64,000 nucleotides of DNA from Mycobacterium dioxanotrophicus (GTDB taxonomy: Bacteria > Actinomycetota > Actinomycetes > Mycobacteriales > Mycobacteriaceae). Positions 53,065 through 63,983 of the stretch are shown one piece after another. Under the pieces are notes generated by a model. That model ran no database searches and had not been told where the DNA came from. It saw nothing but the letters and a program-made list of their open reading frames with translations. The translations under genes were made by a program, and so were the position numbers. The stretch is from positions 1,984,001 to 2,048,000 of the forward strand of contig NZ_CP020809.1 in the NCBI RefSeq assembly GCF_002157835.1, given 5' to 3'. Positions within the stretch are counted from its first letter, which is position 1. Every line of letters begins with the position of its first letter.

Positions 53065-54485
53065 GCGCACATCCCGCCGGCCCCCGGCACGCCGACGAGA
53101 TCCACCACCCGGGAGCGCCCGCACGGCCGCAAACGCCGGAGGAGGTTCTGCTGCTCGCCCCGAATGTGTGGCCCCGCAACCTGGTTCGCGGTGCCGATGG
53201 CGTGGTGTCCGTCGCCGGGGTGACGGTCACCGATCTGGCGGCCGAATTCGGCACCCCGCTGTTCGTGATCGACGAGGACGATTTCCGGTCGCGCTGCCGT
53301 GACATCGCCGCGGCCTTCGGGGGTGGCGAGTACGTGCACTACGCGACCAAGGCTTTCCTGTGCAGCGAGATCGCGCGCTGGGTCGACCAGGAGGGCCTGT
53401 CGCTCGACGTCGCTACGGGTGGCGAACTGGCCGTCGCGTTGCACGCGGGCTTCCCGGCGCAGCGAATCACCATGCACGGCAACAACAAGTCCGTCGAGGA
53501 GCTGACGACGGCGGTGAACGCCGGCGTGGGCCACGTGGTGGTGGACTCGCTGATCGAGATCGAGCGCCTGGACGCCATCGCGGGCGCGGCGGGCATCGTC
53601 CAGGACGTGCTGGTGCGCGTCACCGTCGGGGTCGAGGCGCACACCCACGAGTTCATCTCCACCGCGCACGAGGATCAGAAGTTCGGGCTGTCGCTGGCCA
53701 GCGGAGCCGCGATGGATGCCGTGCGCCGCGTGTTCGCCACCGACAACCTCCGGCTGGTCGGCCTGCACAGCCACATCGGCTCGCAGATCTTCGACGTGGA
53801 CGGCTTCGAACTGGCCGCCCATCGCGTGATCGGCCTGCTGCGAGACGTGGTTGCCGAATTCGGGGTCGACAAGACCGCGCAGATGTCGATCGTGGATCTC
53901 GGTGGGGGACTGGGCATTTCCTACCTGCCCGACGACGACCCACCGCCGATGGACGAGCTGGCCGACAAACTCATGGCCATCGTCCGCAACGAGTCGGCTG
54001 CCGTGGGCCTGCCCGCGCCGAAACTGGTGGTGGAGCCCGGTCGGGCCATTGCGGGCCCCGGCACCATCACGCTCTACGAGGTCGGCACCGTCAAGGATGT
54101 CGCCATCGGCCCGACGGCACACCGGCGTTACGTCAGCGTCGACGGCGGTATGAGCGACAACATCCGCACCTCCCTGTACGCCGCCGAGTACGACGCCCGG
54201 CTGGTGTCGCGGGCCAGCGAGGCCCCCGCTGCACTGGCGAGAATCGTCGGAAAGCACTGCGAGACAGGGGATATCGTCGTCCGCGACACCTGGGTGTCCG
54301 ACGACATCGCGCCGGGCGACCTGCTCGGTGTAGCTGCGACCGGTGCCTACTGCTATTCGATGTCGAGCCGGTACAACCTGCTCGGTCGCCCAGCGGTGGT
54401 AGCGGTCAAGGACGGCCGCGCGCGGCTGGTGTTGCGGCGGGAGACCGTCACCGATCTGTTGAGTCTGGAGGTGAGCGACGTATGA
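53061..54485 (+). CDS. lysA: diaminopimelate decarboxylase
   Basis: A 474-residue PLP enzyme of fold type III that makes L-lysine from meso-diaminopimelate. The PLP-lysine is in [15 protein letters not shown]; other motifs are [40 protein letters not shown] and the catalytic Cys region KHCETGDIV. Length and N-terminal extension ([20 protein letters not shown]) match mycobacterial LysA. GTGA overlap with argS shows coupling. Confidence 0.97.
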   Translation: MSAHPAGPRHADEIHHPGAPARPQTPEEVLLLAPNVWPRNLVRGADGVVSVAGVTVTDLAAEFGTPLFVIDEDDFRSRCRDIAAAFGGGEYVHYATKAFLCSEIARWVDQEGLSLDVATGGELAVALHAGFPAQRITMHGNNKSVEELTTAVNAGVGHVVVDSLIEIERLDAIAGAAGIVQDVLVRVTVGVEAHTHEFISTAHEDQKFGLSLASGAAMDAVRRVFATDNLRLVGLHSHIGSQIFDVDGFELAAHRVIGLLRDVVAEFGVDKTAQMSIVDLGGGLGISYLPDDDPPPMDELADKLMAIVRNESAAVGLPAPKLVVEPGRAIAGPGTITLYEVGTVKDVAIGPTAHRRYVSVDGGMSDNIRTSLYAAEYDARLVSRASEAPAALARIVGKHCETGDIVVRDTWVSDDIAPGDLLGVAATGAYCYSMSSRYNLLGRPAVVAVKDGRARLVLRRETVTDLLSLEVSDV

Positions 54486-55804
54486 GCGGCAAGAAGTCGA
54501 TCGGCGTAGCGGTATTGGGTTTGGGCAACGTCGGCAGCGAAGTTGTGCGCATCATCAACGAGAGTGCCCCCGACCTCGAGGCGCGGATCGGTGCGCCCCT
54601 GGAGTTGCGCGGCGTCGGCGTGCGCCGGGTGTCCGGCGACCGTGGCATTTCCGCCGATCTGCTCACCGACGACGTCGACGCGCTGGTGTCGCGCGATGAC
54701 GTCGACATCGTCGTCGAGGTGATGGGCCCGGTCGAGCCCGCCCGCAAGGCCATCCTGTCGGCGCTCGAACAGGGCAAGTCGGTGGTCACCGCCAACAAGG
54801 CGCTGATGGCACAGTCCACGGGCGAGTTGGCGCAGGCGGCCGAGAACGCCCGTGTCGACCTGTATTTCGAGGCGGCAGTGGCCGGCGCCATCCCGGTGAT
54901 CCGTCCGCTGACGCAGTCGCTGGCCGGTGACAGCGTGGTGCGGGTGGCCGGCATCGTCAACGGCACCACCAACTACATCCTGTCCGAGATGGACAGTACC
55001 GGAGCGGATTACGCGAGCGCGCTGGCCGACGCCAGCGCACTTGGCTATGCCGAGGCCGATCCCACCGCAGACGTCGAGGGCTATGACGCTGCCGCCAAGG
55101 CCGCGATCCTCGCCTCCATCGCGTTCCACACGCGGGTGACCGCCGACGACGTGTACCGCGAGGGCATCACCAAGGTCAGCGCTGAGGACTTCGCATCCGC
55201 CCGGGCGCTCGGCTGCACCATCAAGCTGCTGGCGATCTGCGAACGGATCTCCACCGATGAAGGCAAGCAACGGGTTTCGGCACGCGTATACCCGGCCCTG
55301 GTCCCGCTGACGCATCCGCTGGCCGCGGTCAACGGCGCGTTCAACGCCGTGGTGGTCGAGGCCGAGGCCGCCGGTCGACTGATGTTCTACGGGCAGGGCG
55401 CAGGCGGCGCACCGACCGCCTCGGCGGTGATGGGTGACCTGGTGATGGCCGCGCGCAACCGCGTACAGGGCGGCCGCGGGCCGCGCGAGTCGAAGTACGC
55501 CAAGCTCAAGATCGCGCCCATCGGATTCATCCCGACCCGCTACTACGTCAACATGAACGTTGCCGACCGTCCGGGCGTATTGTCCGCGGTCGCAGCCGAA
55601 TTCAGCAAGCGTGAGGTCAGCATCGCCGAGGTGCGGCAGGAGGGCATGGTCGACGACGAGGGAGCGCCGTGCGGCGCACGCATCGTCGTGGTGACCCACC
55701 AGGCGACCGACGCGGCCTTGTCCGAAACCGTCGAGGCCCTCGCCGATCTCGACGTGGTGCAGACCATCAACAGTGTGCTTCGTATGGAAGGAACAGACGC
55801 ATGA
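54482..55804 (+). CDS. hom: homoserine dehydrogenase
   Basis: A 440-residue NAD(P)-dependent enzyme converting aspartate semialdehyde to homoserine. Rossmann motif [14 protein letters not shown], catalytic core [38 protein letters not shown] and [20 protein letters not shown]. The last 80 residues are an ACT domain ([20 protein letters not shown]) for threonine feedback inhibition. ATGA overlap with lysA. Also called thrA in mycobacterial annotations. Confidence 0.97.
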   Translation: MSGKKSIGVAVLGLGNVGSEVVRIINESAPDLEARIGAPLELRGVGVRRVSGDRGISADLLTDDVDALVSRDDVDIVVEVMGPVEPARKAILSALEQGKSVVTANKALMAQSTGELAQAAENARVDLYFEAAVAGAIPVIRPLTQSLAGDSVVRVAGIVNGTTNYILSEMDSTGADYASALADASALGYAEADPTADVEGYDAAAKAAILASIAFHTRVTADDVYREGITKVSAEDFASARALGCTIKLLAICERISTDEGKQRVSARVYPALVPLTHPLAAVNGAFNAVVVEAEAAGRLMFYGQGAGGAPTASAVMGDLVMAARNRVQGGRGPRESKYAKLKIAPIGFIPTRYYVNMNVADRPGVLSAVAAEFSKREVSIAEVRQEGMVDDEGAPCGARIVVVTHQATDAALSETVEALADLDVVQTINSVLRMEGTDA

Positions 55805-56880
55805 GTACAGCGCAGGCTGTGCACCGGCCGTGGCCGGGGCTGATCGAGGCGTACCGCGCCCGGTTGCCGATCGGTGACGACTGGACGCCGATCACCCTGC
55901 TGGAGGGTGGAACCCCACTCATCCACGCCAAGCGGATTTCCGAACAGACCGGCTGCACTGTGCATCTCAAGGTCGAGGGACTCAACCCGACGGGGTCGTT
56001 CAAGGACCGCGGCATGACCGTCGCCGTCACCGAATCCGTGGCGCGCGGCCAGCAGGCCGTGCTGTGCGCGTCGACCGGCAACACGTCGGCGTCGGCGGCG
56101 GCCTACGCGGCGCGGGCGGGCATCACCTGCGCGGTGCTGGTGCCCCAGGGCAAGATCGCGATGGGCAAGCTCGCCCAGGCGGTCATGCACGGCGCCAAGA
56201 TCATTCAGGTCGACGGCAACTTCGACGACTGCCTGGAACTGGCGCGCAAACTCACCGCCGACTTCCCGACCATCGCGTTGGTCAACTCGGTCAACCCGTA
56301 CCGCATCGAGGGGCAGAAGACCGCCGCGTTCGAGATTGTCGACGCGCTGGGCACCGCACCCGACGTGCATGCGCTGCCGGTCGGCAACGCGGGCAACATC
56401 ACCGCGTACTGGAAGGGCTACAACGAGTACCACCGTGACGGCCTGAGCGATCGGCTGCCCCGCATGCTGGGCACGCAGGCCGCCGGAGCCGCGCCGCTGG
56501 TGCTCGGCGAACCCGTCAAGGAACCCGAGACCATCGCCACCGCCATCCGCATCGGTGCTCCGGCGTCGTGGAACACGGCCGTGGAAGCTCAGCAGCAGTC
56601 CAACGGGCGGTTCCTGGCGGCCACCGATGAGGAGATCCTCGCGGCGTATCACCTGATCGCACGGACCGAGGGCGTGTTCGTCGAACCCGCGTCGGCGGCC
56701 AGCGTCGCCGGCCTGCTCAAGTCCATCGAGGACGGTTGGGTCAAGCGCGGTTCCACCGTGGTGTGCACCGTCACCGGCAACGGGCTCAAGGACCCCGACA
56801 CGGCGCTGCGGGGCGTGCCGCCGGTTACCCCGGTACCCGTCGACCCGATGGCCGTCGTCGCCAAGCTCGGACTGGTCTGA
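55801..56880 (+). CDS. thrC: threonine synthase
   Basis: A 359-residue PLP enzyme forming threonine from O-phosphohomoserine. The PLP-lysine is in [17 protein letters not shown]; phosphate-binding loop [32 protein letters not shown]. Normal size for the short actinobacterial type. ATG overlaps the hom stop by 4 bp; thrB begins 3 bp after its stop. Confidence 0.97.
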   Translation: MSTAQAVHRPWPGLIEAYRARLPIGDDWTPITLLEGGTPLIHAKRISEQTGCTVHLKVEGLNPTGSFKDRGMTVAVTESVARGQQAVLCASTGNTSASAAAYAARAGITCAVLVPQGKIAMGKLAQAVMHGAKIIQVDGNFDDCLELARKLTADFPTIALVNSVNPYRIEGQKTAAFEIVDALGTAPDVHALPVGNAGNITAYWKGYNEYHRDGLSDRLPRMLGTQAAGAAPLVLGEPVKEPETIATAIRIGAPASWNTAVEAQQQSNGRFLAATDEEILAAYHLIARTEGVFVEPASAASVAGLLKSIEDGWVKRGSTVVCTVTGNGLKDPDTALRGVPPVTPVPVDPMAVVAKLGLV

Positions 56881-57837
<957 letters not shown>

Positions 57838-57863
57838 GATAACACGCCCCACGTGGGGGTTGC

Positions 57864-57892
57864 TTGCTTCCCGCCTGAAAGCGGGCTATTCT
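57864..57892 (+). promoter_or_regulatory. promoter of rho with a long leader
   Basis: TTGCTT (57864-57869), 17-bp spacer, TATTCT (57887-57892): a good SigA-type promoter. The spacer contains a short hairpin CCCGCCTGAAAGCGGG (57870-57885). Transcription would begin near 57899, giving a 5' leader of about 225 nt before the rho start. Rho is autoregulated through its leader in several bacteria, so the length is notable. Confidence 0.6.
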
Positions 57893-58123
57893 CGCTGTCG
57901 TCCAGCAATCGCAGCGGCTCTGCCTGCGCAGACACTAGGACGACCACCCAAACTTCTTGTGTTCTACTCGTGGACTAACGGGTCGCCGTTCGACGGCAAA
58001 CCCATGCGATCACCGTTGCGTAGGCGACGGTGCGAGCTACGCGCTCAGCGGTACAGCTGAATGCGTGTCGACCTTTGGGGAACCCTCGCACGACGTAAAC
58101 AGCGAGGGAAAGAAAGGAAATCC

Positions 58124-60064
58124 GTGACTGATACGGACCTCTTCACGGCTGATAACAGCAATGACACTGGAGAGCTGTCGAACGCCGTGACGGCAGCGAC
58201 TCCAGCGGAAACACCGGCTGCTGCGCCCTCCGCGCCCACGTCCGACGCCCGCGCCGCAAACCCGCGGCCTGCCTCGCTGTCGACGATGGTGCTGCCCGAG
58301 CTGCGCGCTTTGGCCAAGGAAATCGGTGTCGAGGGCGCGTCGGGTCTGCGCAAGAGTGAGCTGATCGCCGCGATCCGCGCCCATCGGGGCGAGACCAACG
58401 GCCGCGGCGGCGCCGCGACCGCCGAGGCCAAGTCCGACACCGAGGCTCCGGCCGAGCAACCGACCCGTCCGCGCCGCGAACGTCGGGGCTCGTCCCGCCA
58501 GGCGGGAGCACCGGCCGCCGACGCCGAGCCCGCCAAGCAGGCCGAAGGCGACAAGCCTGCCGAGGTGGAAGCCAAGCCCGCCGAGCAGGAAAAGCCCGCT
58601 CAGCAGGAGCAACCCGCCAAGCAGGAGAAGCAGGACCGGCCTGCGCGGCAGGACAGGCAAGACAGGCAAGACAAGAGCGAGAAGCAGGACGCGTCGGACA
58701 AGGCGGACACCAAGTCCGCCGACGAGCGCTCTGACCAGCAGGGCGACCAGCAGACCCGGGGTGGGAACGCGGGTGGAAATGCCGGTGAAGACGACGGCGA
58801 CGGCCGCCAGGGTCGGCGCGGCCGACGCTTCCGGGACCGTCGTCGGCGCGGTGAGCGCGGCGGCGAAGGCGAGAGCGGCGGACGCAACGAGACCGAACTG
58901 CGTGAAGACGACGTCGTGCAGCCCGTCGCGGGCATCCTCGACGTCCTCGACAACTACGCGTTCGTCCGGACGTCGGGCTACCTGGCCGGTCCCAACGACG
59001 TGTACGTGTCGATGAACATGGTGCGCAAGAACGGCCTGCGCCGCGGTGACGCGGTCACCGGTGCGGTCCGCGTGCCCCGCGAGGGCGAGGGTGGCGGCCA
59101 GAATCCGCGGCAGAAGTTCAATCCGCTGGTGCGCCTGGACAGCGTCAACGGTGGTCCGGTCGAGAACGCCAAGAACCGGCCCGATTTCACCAAGCTGACC
59201 CCGCTGTACCCGAACCAGCGGCTGCGCCTGGAGACCACGCCCGAGCGTCTCACCACGCGCGTCATCGACCTGATCATGCCGATCGGCAAGGGGCAGCGTG
59301 CTCTGATCGTGTCGCCGCCCAAGGCCGGTAAGACCACGATCATGCAGGACATCGCCAACGCGATCACCAAGAACAACCCGGAGTGCCACCTCATGGTGGT
59401 GCTCGTCGATGAGCGGCCTGAAGAGGTCACCGACATGCAGCGTTCGGTGAAGGGTGAGGTCATCGCCTCAACCTTCGACCGGCCGCCGTCAGATCACACC
59501 CAGGCCGCCGAGCTGGCCATCGAGCGGGCTAAGCGCCTGGTCGAGCAGGGCAAGGACGTCGTCGTGCTGCTCGACTCGATCACCCGGCTGGGCCGCGCGT
59601 ACAACAACGCGTCGCCGGCTTCGGGCCGCATCCTCTCCGGTGGTGTGGATTCCACCGCGCTGTACCCGCCCAAGCGGTTCCTCGGCGCGGCGCGCAACAT
59701 CGAGCACGGTGGCTCGTTGACCATCATCGCCACGGCGATGGTCGAAACCGGGTCCACCGGTGACACGGTCATCTTCGAGGAGTTCAAGGGCACTGGTAAC
59801 GCCGAGCTCAAGCTCGACCGCAAGATCGCCGAGCGCCGGGTCTTCCCGGCCGTCGACGTCAACCCGTCCGGCACCCGTAAGGACGAGCTGCTGCTGTCCC
59901 CGGACGAGTTCGCGATCGTGCACAAGCTGCGCCGCGTGCTGTCGGGCCTCGACAGCCATCAGGCCATCGACCTGCTGATGAGCCAGCTGCGCAAGACCAA
60001 GAACAACTACGAGTTCCTGGTCCAGGTCTCCAAGACCGCACCGGGCTCGATGGACGTCGACTAG
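58124..60064 (+). CDS. rho: transcription termination factor Rho
   Basis: A 646-residue Rho, longer than the 419-residue E. coli protein because of a charged low-complexity insertion. Residues about 45-80 are the Rho N-domain (MVLPELRALAKEIGVEG), then about 150 residues rich in Lys/Gln/Glu/Asp/Arg (KQEKQDRPARQDRQDRQDK), then the RNA-binding CSD (GILDVLDNYAFVRTSGY) and the RecA-like motor with SPPKAGKTTIM (Walker A) and DSITRLGRAYN. GTG 58124 with GAAAGGAAA upstream is the start. Such insertions are typical of actinobacterial Rho and bind RNA. Confidence 0.97.
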   Translation: MTDTDLFTADNSNDTGELSNAVTAATPAETPAAAPSAPTSDARAANPRPASLSTMVLPELRALAKEIGVEGASGLRKSELIAAIRAHRGETNGRGGAATAEAKSDTEAPAEQPTRPRRERRGSSRQAGAPAADAEPAKQAEGDKPAEVEAKPAEQEKPAQQEQPAKQEKQDRPARQDRQDRQDKSEKQDASDKADTKSADERSDQQGDQQTRGGNAGGNAGEDDGDGRQGRRGRRFRDRRRRGERGGEGESGGRNETELREDDVVQPVAGILDVLDNYAFVRTSGYLAGPNDVYVSMNMVRKNGLRRGDAVTGAVRVPREGEGGGQNPRQKFNPLVRLDSVNGGPVENAKNRPDFTKLTPLYPNQRLRLETTPERLTTRVIDLIMPIGKGQRALIVSPPKAGKTTIMQDIANAITKNNPECHLMVVLVDERPEEVTDMQRSVKGEVIASTFDRPPSDHTQAAELAIERAKRLVEQGKDVVVLLDSITRLGRAYNNASPASGRILSGGVDSTALYPPKRFLGAARNIEHGGSLTIIATAMVETGSTGDTVIFEEFKGTGNAELKLDRKIAERRVFPAVDVNPSGTRKDELLLSPDEFAIVHKLRRVLSGLDSHQAIDLLMSQLRKTKNNYEFLVQVSKTAPGSMDVD

Positions 60065-60083
60065 TCCACGGGCCGTACGCACA

Positions 60084-60122
60084 CTGCCCCGCACGCCCAG
60101 CGTGTCGGGGCAGCGCGCGTTT
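60084..60122. terminator. terminator hairpin between rho and the TetR gene
   Basis: CTGCCCCGCACG (60084-) pairs with CGTGTCGGGGCAG (60101-60113) around a small loop, with one bulged base, followed by CGCGCGTTTC. It lies 20 bp after the rho stop and 19 bp before the convergent tetR stop, so it can serve both strands. Confidence 0.7.
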
Positions 60123-60140
60123 CGGGGCTTCCTGAGGGGA

Positions 60141-60746
60141 CTACAGCGCCGGGTCGGCCTTGAGGCCCGGCATCACATACCGGCGCACGTGTAGCAGCAC
60201 CGCGTCGTAGTCACCGGCGTCGAGCTGTTCGCCAGGCATGGTGGCCAACGAAAGCAATACCCGCGCAACCCATTCCGAAGCCTCTGCGATGTCGGCGTCG
60301 GGATGGATCTCGCCGGCGTCGCGGGCGGCGACCAGGTACGGCGACCAGAACGCCGCCAGATCGGGCACCAGGCCCTGCACACCGGCGCCGGCGCACGCGG
60401 CGAACTCGTCGGGTTCCTCCATCCGCAGCTTCATCAACAACGCGCCCGGATCGTCGTAGGCCGTGCGGCCATGCCGGACCCCCGCCGCAATCTTCTGGTC
60501 GAGGCCGTCGAACTGCGCGAGCATGGCGTGCGCCTCGGACCAGTAGGCCTCGTTGAGCCGCACGATCGCCGCGCCGAGCAGGGTGACCTTGTCGGGGAAG
60601 TGGCGGTACAGCCAGCCCCGGGACACGCCGGCGGCCTCGGCAACCTCCGACACCGTGGTCGCCCGGATGCCCTTGGCGCGCAGACAGACTTCTGCCGCGT
60701 CGATCAGGCGGTCGCGCACGGTGCGGGGGGCGGTGGTGCTGGTCAA
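60141..60746 (-). CDS. TetR-family transcriptional regulator
   Basis: A 201-residue repressor. The helix-turn-helix is RDRLIDAAEVCLRAKGIRATTVSEVAEAAGVSRGWLYRHFPDKVTLL. The C-terminal ligand domain is helical with no further match. It is divergent from the acyl-CoA ligase gene; the 128 bp between them contain a palindrome (60835-60852) close to the ligase start. It probably represses the ligase and responds to an acyl-CoA or fatty acid. Confidence 0.9.
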   Translation of the reverse strand: MTSTTAPRTVRDRLIDAAEVCLRAKGIRATTVSEVAEAAGVSRGWLYRHFPDKVTLLGAAIVRLNEAYWSEAHAMLAQFDGLDQKIAAGVRHGRTAYDDPGALLMKLRMEEPDEFAACAGAGVQGLVPDLAAFWSPYLVAARDAGEIHPDADIAEASEWVARVLLSLATMPGEQLDAGDYDAVLLHVRRYVMPGLKADPAL

Positions 60747-60834
60747 CTCCGGCGGCTCCTGGTCGAGACGATCTTCGGTGGTAATGATTGTGCCAAGTAC
60801 CTGACGCTACCGGCAGACGCCACAGCCGTGGTAG

Positions 60835-60852
60835 ACAGTTTCGAAAAACTGT
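60835..60852. promoter_or_regulatory. TetR operator candidate
   Basis: ACAGTTTCGAAAAACTGT has half-sites ACAGTTT and AAACTGT around CGAA. It lies 22 bp before the acyl-CoA ligase ATG and 88 bp from the tetR start. Size and symmetry fit a TetR dimer site. It overlaps the place where a ligase -10 or transcription start would be, which suits repression. Confidence 0.6.
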
Positions 60853-60874
60853 TCACTAGCCTTGGGGGCGACGA

Positions 60875-62428
60875 ATGGCCGACACACTGCAGCAGCTGCT
60901 CGGCGAACGTGCAGATCAGGACGGTATCGCGATCAAATACGGCGATCGCACCTGGACCTGGGCCGAACACATCGCCGAGGCGCGCGCACAGGCCGCGGGC
61001 CTGATCGCTGCCGCGGATCCCGTCCGGCCGCTTCATGTCGGCGTGCTCATGGCGAACACCCCCGACATGCTCACGGCCCTGGCCGCCGCGGCCCTGGGTG
61101 GCTATGTGCTGTGCGGCATCAACACCACGCGCCGCGGTGAAGGGCTGGCCCGCGACATCGGCAGAGTCGAGTGCCAGATCGTGCTCGTGGACGCGCAGCA
61201 CCGGGCGCTGCTCGACGGCCTCGACCTTCCGGGCGTCACCGTCATCGACGTATCGGAGACCGCATGGCAGGCCCGCGAACTGGTCCCGTACCGCCAGGTC
61301 GGGCCTGATGACACCTTCATGATGATCTTCACCTCGGGTACCAGCGGTGAGCCCAAGGCCGTCGAGGTGGCGCACTCCATCGTGCTGTTCTCGGCCGCGG
61401 CGCTGGTCCAGCGCTACGGGCTGACCTCGGCGGACACCTGCTACCTGGCCATGCCGTTGTTCCACTCCAACGGGGTGTACGCGGGCTGGGGAGTCGCGCT
61501 GGCCTCCGGTGCGGCGATGGCACCCGCGGCCTTCTCGGCGTCGCGGTTCCTGTCGGACATCCGTCGGTACGGCGCGACGTACATGAACTACGTCGGCAAG
61601 CCGCTGGCGTACATCCTGGCCACCCCCGAGCAGCCCGACGATCACGACAATCCGCTGAAGGTGGCGTTCGGCAACGAAGCCGCCGACCGCGACATCGACG
61701 AGTTCAGCCGCCGGTTCGGCTGCAGCGTGTGGGACGGATTCGGCTCCACCGAGCTCGCGATCATCATCACCCGCTCCGAGGGCTGCCCCACCGGCAGCGT
61801 GGGGAAAGGGTTTCCGGGCGTCGCGATCTACGACCCGGAGACGCTCACCGAATGCGAGGTCGCGCGCTTCGACGACGCCGGTGCGCTGATCAATGCCGAC
61901 GCGGCCACCGGTGAGCTGGTCAACACCGACGGCAGCGGGATGTTCCGTGGCTACCACAACGACCAGCGCGCCACGGACGAACGCCTCCGGCACGGCATGT
62001 ACTGGTCGGGTGACCTGGCCTACCGCGACGCCGACGGCTGGATCTATCTCGCCGGCCGGACCGCGGACTGGATGCGGGTCGACGGCGAGAACATCACTGC
62101 GGCGCCCATCGAACGAATCCTGTTGCGTCAGCCGGTGATCAACCGGGTCGCGGTCTATCCCGTGCCCGACGAGTTCGTCGGCGACCAGGTGATGGCCGCC
62201 ATCGTGCTGCGCGACGACCAGCAGCTCACGCCGGAAAAGTTCGGCCGATTCCTCGCCGCCCAACCCGACCTGTCACCCAAATCGTGGCCCCGTTTCGTCT
62301 GGCTCGCCGACGATCTTCCGACCACCGCCACCAACAAGATCCTCAAACGCGAGCTGGTCGCCCGCGGGACCGACCCGGCAGGCCGGGTGCTGTGGCAGCG
62401 CGACGGAACGACGTACGCGCGCATCTGA
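60875..62428 (+). CDS. long-chain fatty acid-CoA ligase (FadD1-like)
   Basis: A 517-residue AMP-forming acyl-CoA synthetase. The P-loop TFMMIFTSGTSGEPKAVEVAH, the A4/A5 motif GFGSTELAI, the hinge YWSGDLAYRDADGWIYLAGR and the late ATTATNKILKREL-type motif (TTATNKILKREL, catalytic Lys) are all present. It activates a fatty or aromatic acid to CoA via acyl-AMP. It resembles mycobacterial FadD1, but assignment needs comparison. Divergent TetR and the 18-bp palindrome suggest substrate-responsive control. Confidence 0.9.
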   Translation: MADTLQQLLGERADQDGIAIKYGDRTWTWAEHIAEARAQAAGLIAAADPVRPLHVGVLMANTPDMLTALAAAALGGYVLCGINTTRRGEGLARDIGRVECQIVLVDAQHRALLDGLDLPGVTVIDVSETAWQARELVPYRQVGPDDTFMMIFTSGTSGEPKAVEVAHSIVLFSAAALVQRYGLTSADTCYLAMPLFHSNGVYAGWGVALASGAAMAPAAFSASRFLSDIRRYGATYMNYVGKPLAYILATPEQPDDHDNPLKVAFGNEAADRDIDEFSRRFGCSVWDGFGSTELAIIITRSEGCPTGSVGKGFPGVAIYDPETLTECEVARFDDAGALINADAATGELVNTDGSGMFRGYHNDQRATDERLRHGMYWSGDLAYRDADGWIYLAGRTADWMRVDGENITAAPIERILLRQPVINRVAVYPVPDEFVGDQVMAAIVLRDDQQLTPEKFGRFLAAQPDLSPKSWPRFVWLADDLPTTATNKILKRELVARGTDPAGRVLWQRDGTTYARI

Positions 62429-62584
62429 TCGGCGGGAATAGAGCCTGGCCGGCACGCGTTTAGGCTGCTGGCGGCCGAACTGGCATAATGGACCGCCGAC
62501 CCTCGGTCCCGGTTCACGTCCACACGTGAGGAGCGCAATCAGCGCCGATCTCGGGCGACCCGGGCCAACGACTGAAGAGGAACC

Positions 62585-62824
62585 ATGAAAACGGGCATTC
62601 ACCCTGAGTACGTCGAGACCACCGTGCACTGCGGTTGTGGCAACACTTTCACGACGCGCAGCACGAAGAACAGCGGACAGATCGTCGTTGAGGTCTGCTC
62701 GCAGTGCCACCCCTTCTACACCGGCAAGCAGAAGATCCTCGACAGCGGCGGCCGTGTGGCCCGCTTCGAGAAGCGCTACGGCAAGCGCAAGCCGGCCGGC
62801 GAGAAGGCCGCGGCCGACAAGTAG
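62585..62824 (+). CDS. rpmE: 50S ribosomal protein L31
   Basis: A 79-residue L31 of the zinc-binding (C+) type: [20 protein letters not shown] and [20 protein letters not shown] carry the four-Cys-like set (CGC, CSQC) and the conserved HPFYTGKQK. Zinc-independent paralogues exist elsewhere in mycobacteria under Zur control. The 5' leader from about 62495 (CATAAT -10 at 62485) is about 90 nt, with no clear structure seen. Confidence 0.95.
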   Translation: MKTGIHPEYVETTVHCGCGNTFTTRSTKNSGQIVVEVCSQCHPFYTGKQKILDSGGRVARFEKRYGKRKPAGEKAAADK

Positions 62825-62831
62825 CTTTGTC

Positions 62832-62876
62832 GACGACGCCCGATCTGTCGCATTCGCGTCAGATCCGGGCGTCGTT
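62832..62876 (+). terminator. terminator after rpmE
   Basis: CGACGCCCGATCTG and CAGATCCGGGCGTCG form a stem of about 14 bp with one bulge around a 12-nt loop, followed by TTCTCGTTT. It starts 9 bp after the rpmE stop and before prfA, whose own Shine-Dalgarno lies 22 bp downstream. It may only partly terminate, since prfA has no obvious separate promoter. Confidence 0.65.
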
Positions 62877-62909
62877 CTCGTTTGAGCAGGCATTCAGAAG
62901 GAGGTTGAC

Positions 62910-63983
62910 GTGACAGATAACGCGTCGGCTGTCGAGGTGATCCTCGCCGAGCACGCCGACCTCGAACTACAACTGGCCGATCCAAACTTGCACGCCGACG
63001 CGTCGGCTGCCCGCAAGGTCGGACGCCGGTTCGCGCAGATCTCGCCGGTCGTGGCCACGTACCGCAAGTTGGAGGCCGCCCGCGGTGACCTCGAGGCCGC
63101 GCGTGAACTCGCCGCCGACGACGCCAGCTTCGCCGCCGAGGTCGACGAACTGACGGCGCGGGTCGCCGAACTCGACACTCAGCTGACCGATCTGCTCGCT
63201 CCGCGTGATCCGCACGATGCCGACGACATCGTGCTCGAGGTCAAGTCGGGGGAGGGCGGCGAGGAGTCGGCACTGTTCGCCGCCGACCTGGCCCGCATGT
63301 ACATCCGCTACGCCGAACGGCACGGCTGGACTGTGACGATGCTCGGCGAAACCACTTCCGACCTGGGCGGATACAAAGACGCCACGTTGTCCATCCGGAG
63401 CAAGGGTGATTCGGCCGACGGCGTGTGGGCCCGGTTGAAGTTCGAGGGCGGCGTGCACCGTGTACAGCGTGTCCCGGTCACCGAGTCACAGGGCCGGGTG
63501 CACACCTCGGCTGCCGGCGTGCTGGTGTACCCCGAGCCCGAAGAGGTCGAGCAGGTCCAGATCGACGAATCGGATCTGCGCATCGACGTATACCGCTCGT
63601 CGGGCAAGGGCGGCCAGGGCGTCAACACCACCGACTCCGCCGTCCGCATCACGCATCTGCCGACCGGCATCGTGGTGACCTGCCAGAACGAGCGCTCGCA
63701 GCTGCAGAACAAGGCCCGCGCCATGCAGGTGCTGGCCGCGCGACTGCAGGCGCTGGCCGAGGAACAGGCCGACGCCGACGCCTCGGCGGACCGTGCCAGC
63801 CAGATCCGCACGGTGGACCGCAGCGAGCGCATCCGGACATACAACTTCCCCGAGAACCGCATCGCCGATCACCGGATCAACTTCAAGGCGCACAACCTGG
63901 ACCAGGTGCTCGACGGGGAACTGGACCCCCTGTTCGACGCGCTGGCCGCCGCTGACAAGCAGTCGAGGCTGCAACAGGCATGA
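62910..63983 (+). CDS. prfA: peptide chain release factor 1
   Basis: A 357-residue class I release factor reading UAA and UAG. The GGQ loop is [19 protein letters not shown] and the stop-codon recognition tripeptide is PVT in [14 protein letters not shown] (RF1-type PxT). Domain 1 spans the first 100 residues. AAGGAGG at 62898-62904 sets the GTG start at 62910. Its GGQ glutamine is normally methylated by PrmC, encoded next. Confidence 0.97.
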   Translation: MTDNASAVEVILAEHADLELQLADPNLHADASAARKVGRRFAQISPVVATYRKLEAARGDLEAARELAADDASFAAEVDELTARVAELDTQLTDLLAPRDPHDADDIVLEVKSGEGGEESALFAADLARMYIRYAERHGWTVTMLGETTSDLGGYKDATLSIRSKGDSADGVWARLKFEGGVHRVQRVPVTESQGRVHTSAAGVLVYPEPEEVEQVQIDESDLRIDVYRSSGKGGQGVNTTDSAVRITHLPTGIVVTCQNERSQLQNKARAMQVLAARLQALAEEQADADASADRASQIRTVDRSERIRTYNFPENRIADHRINFKAHNLDQVLDGELDPLFDALAAADKQSRLQQA

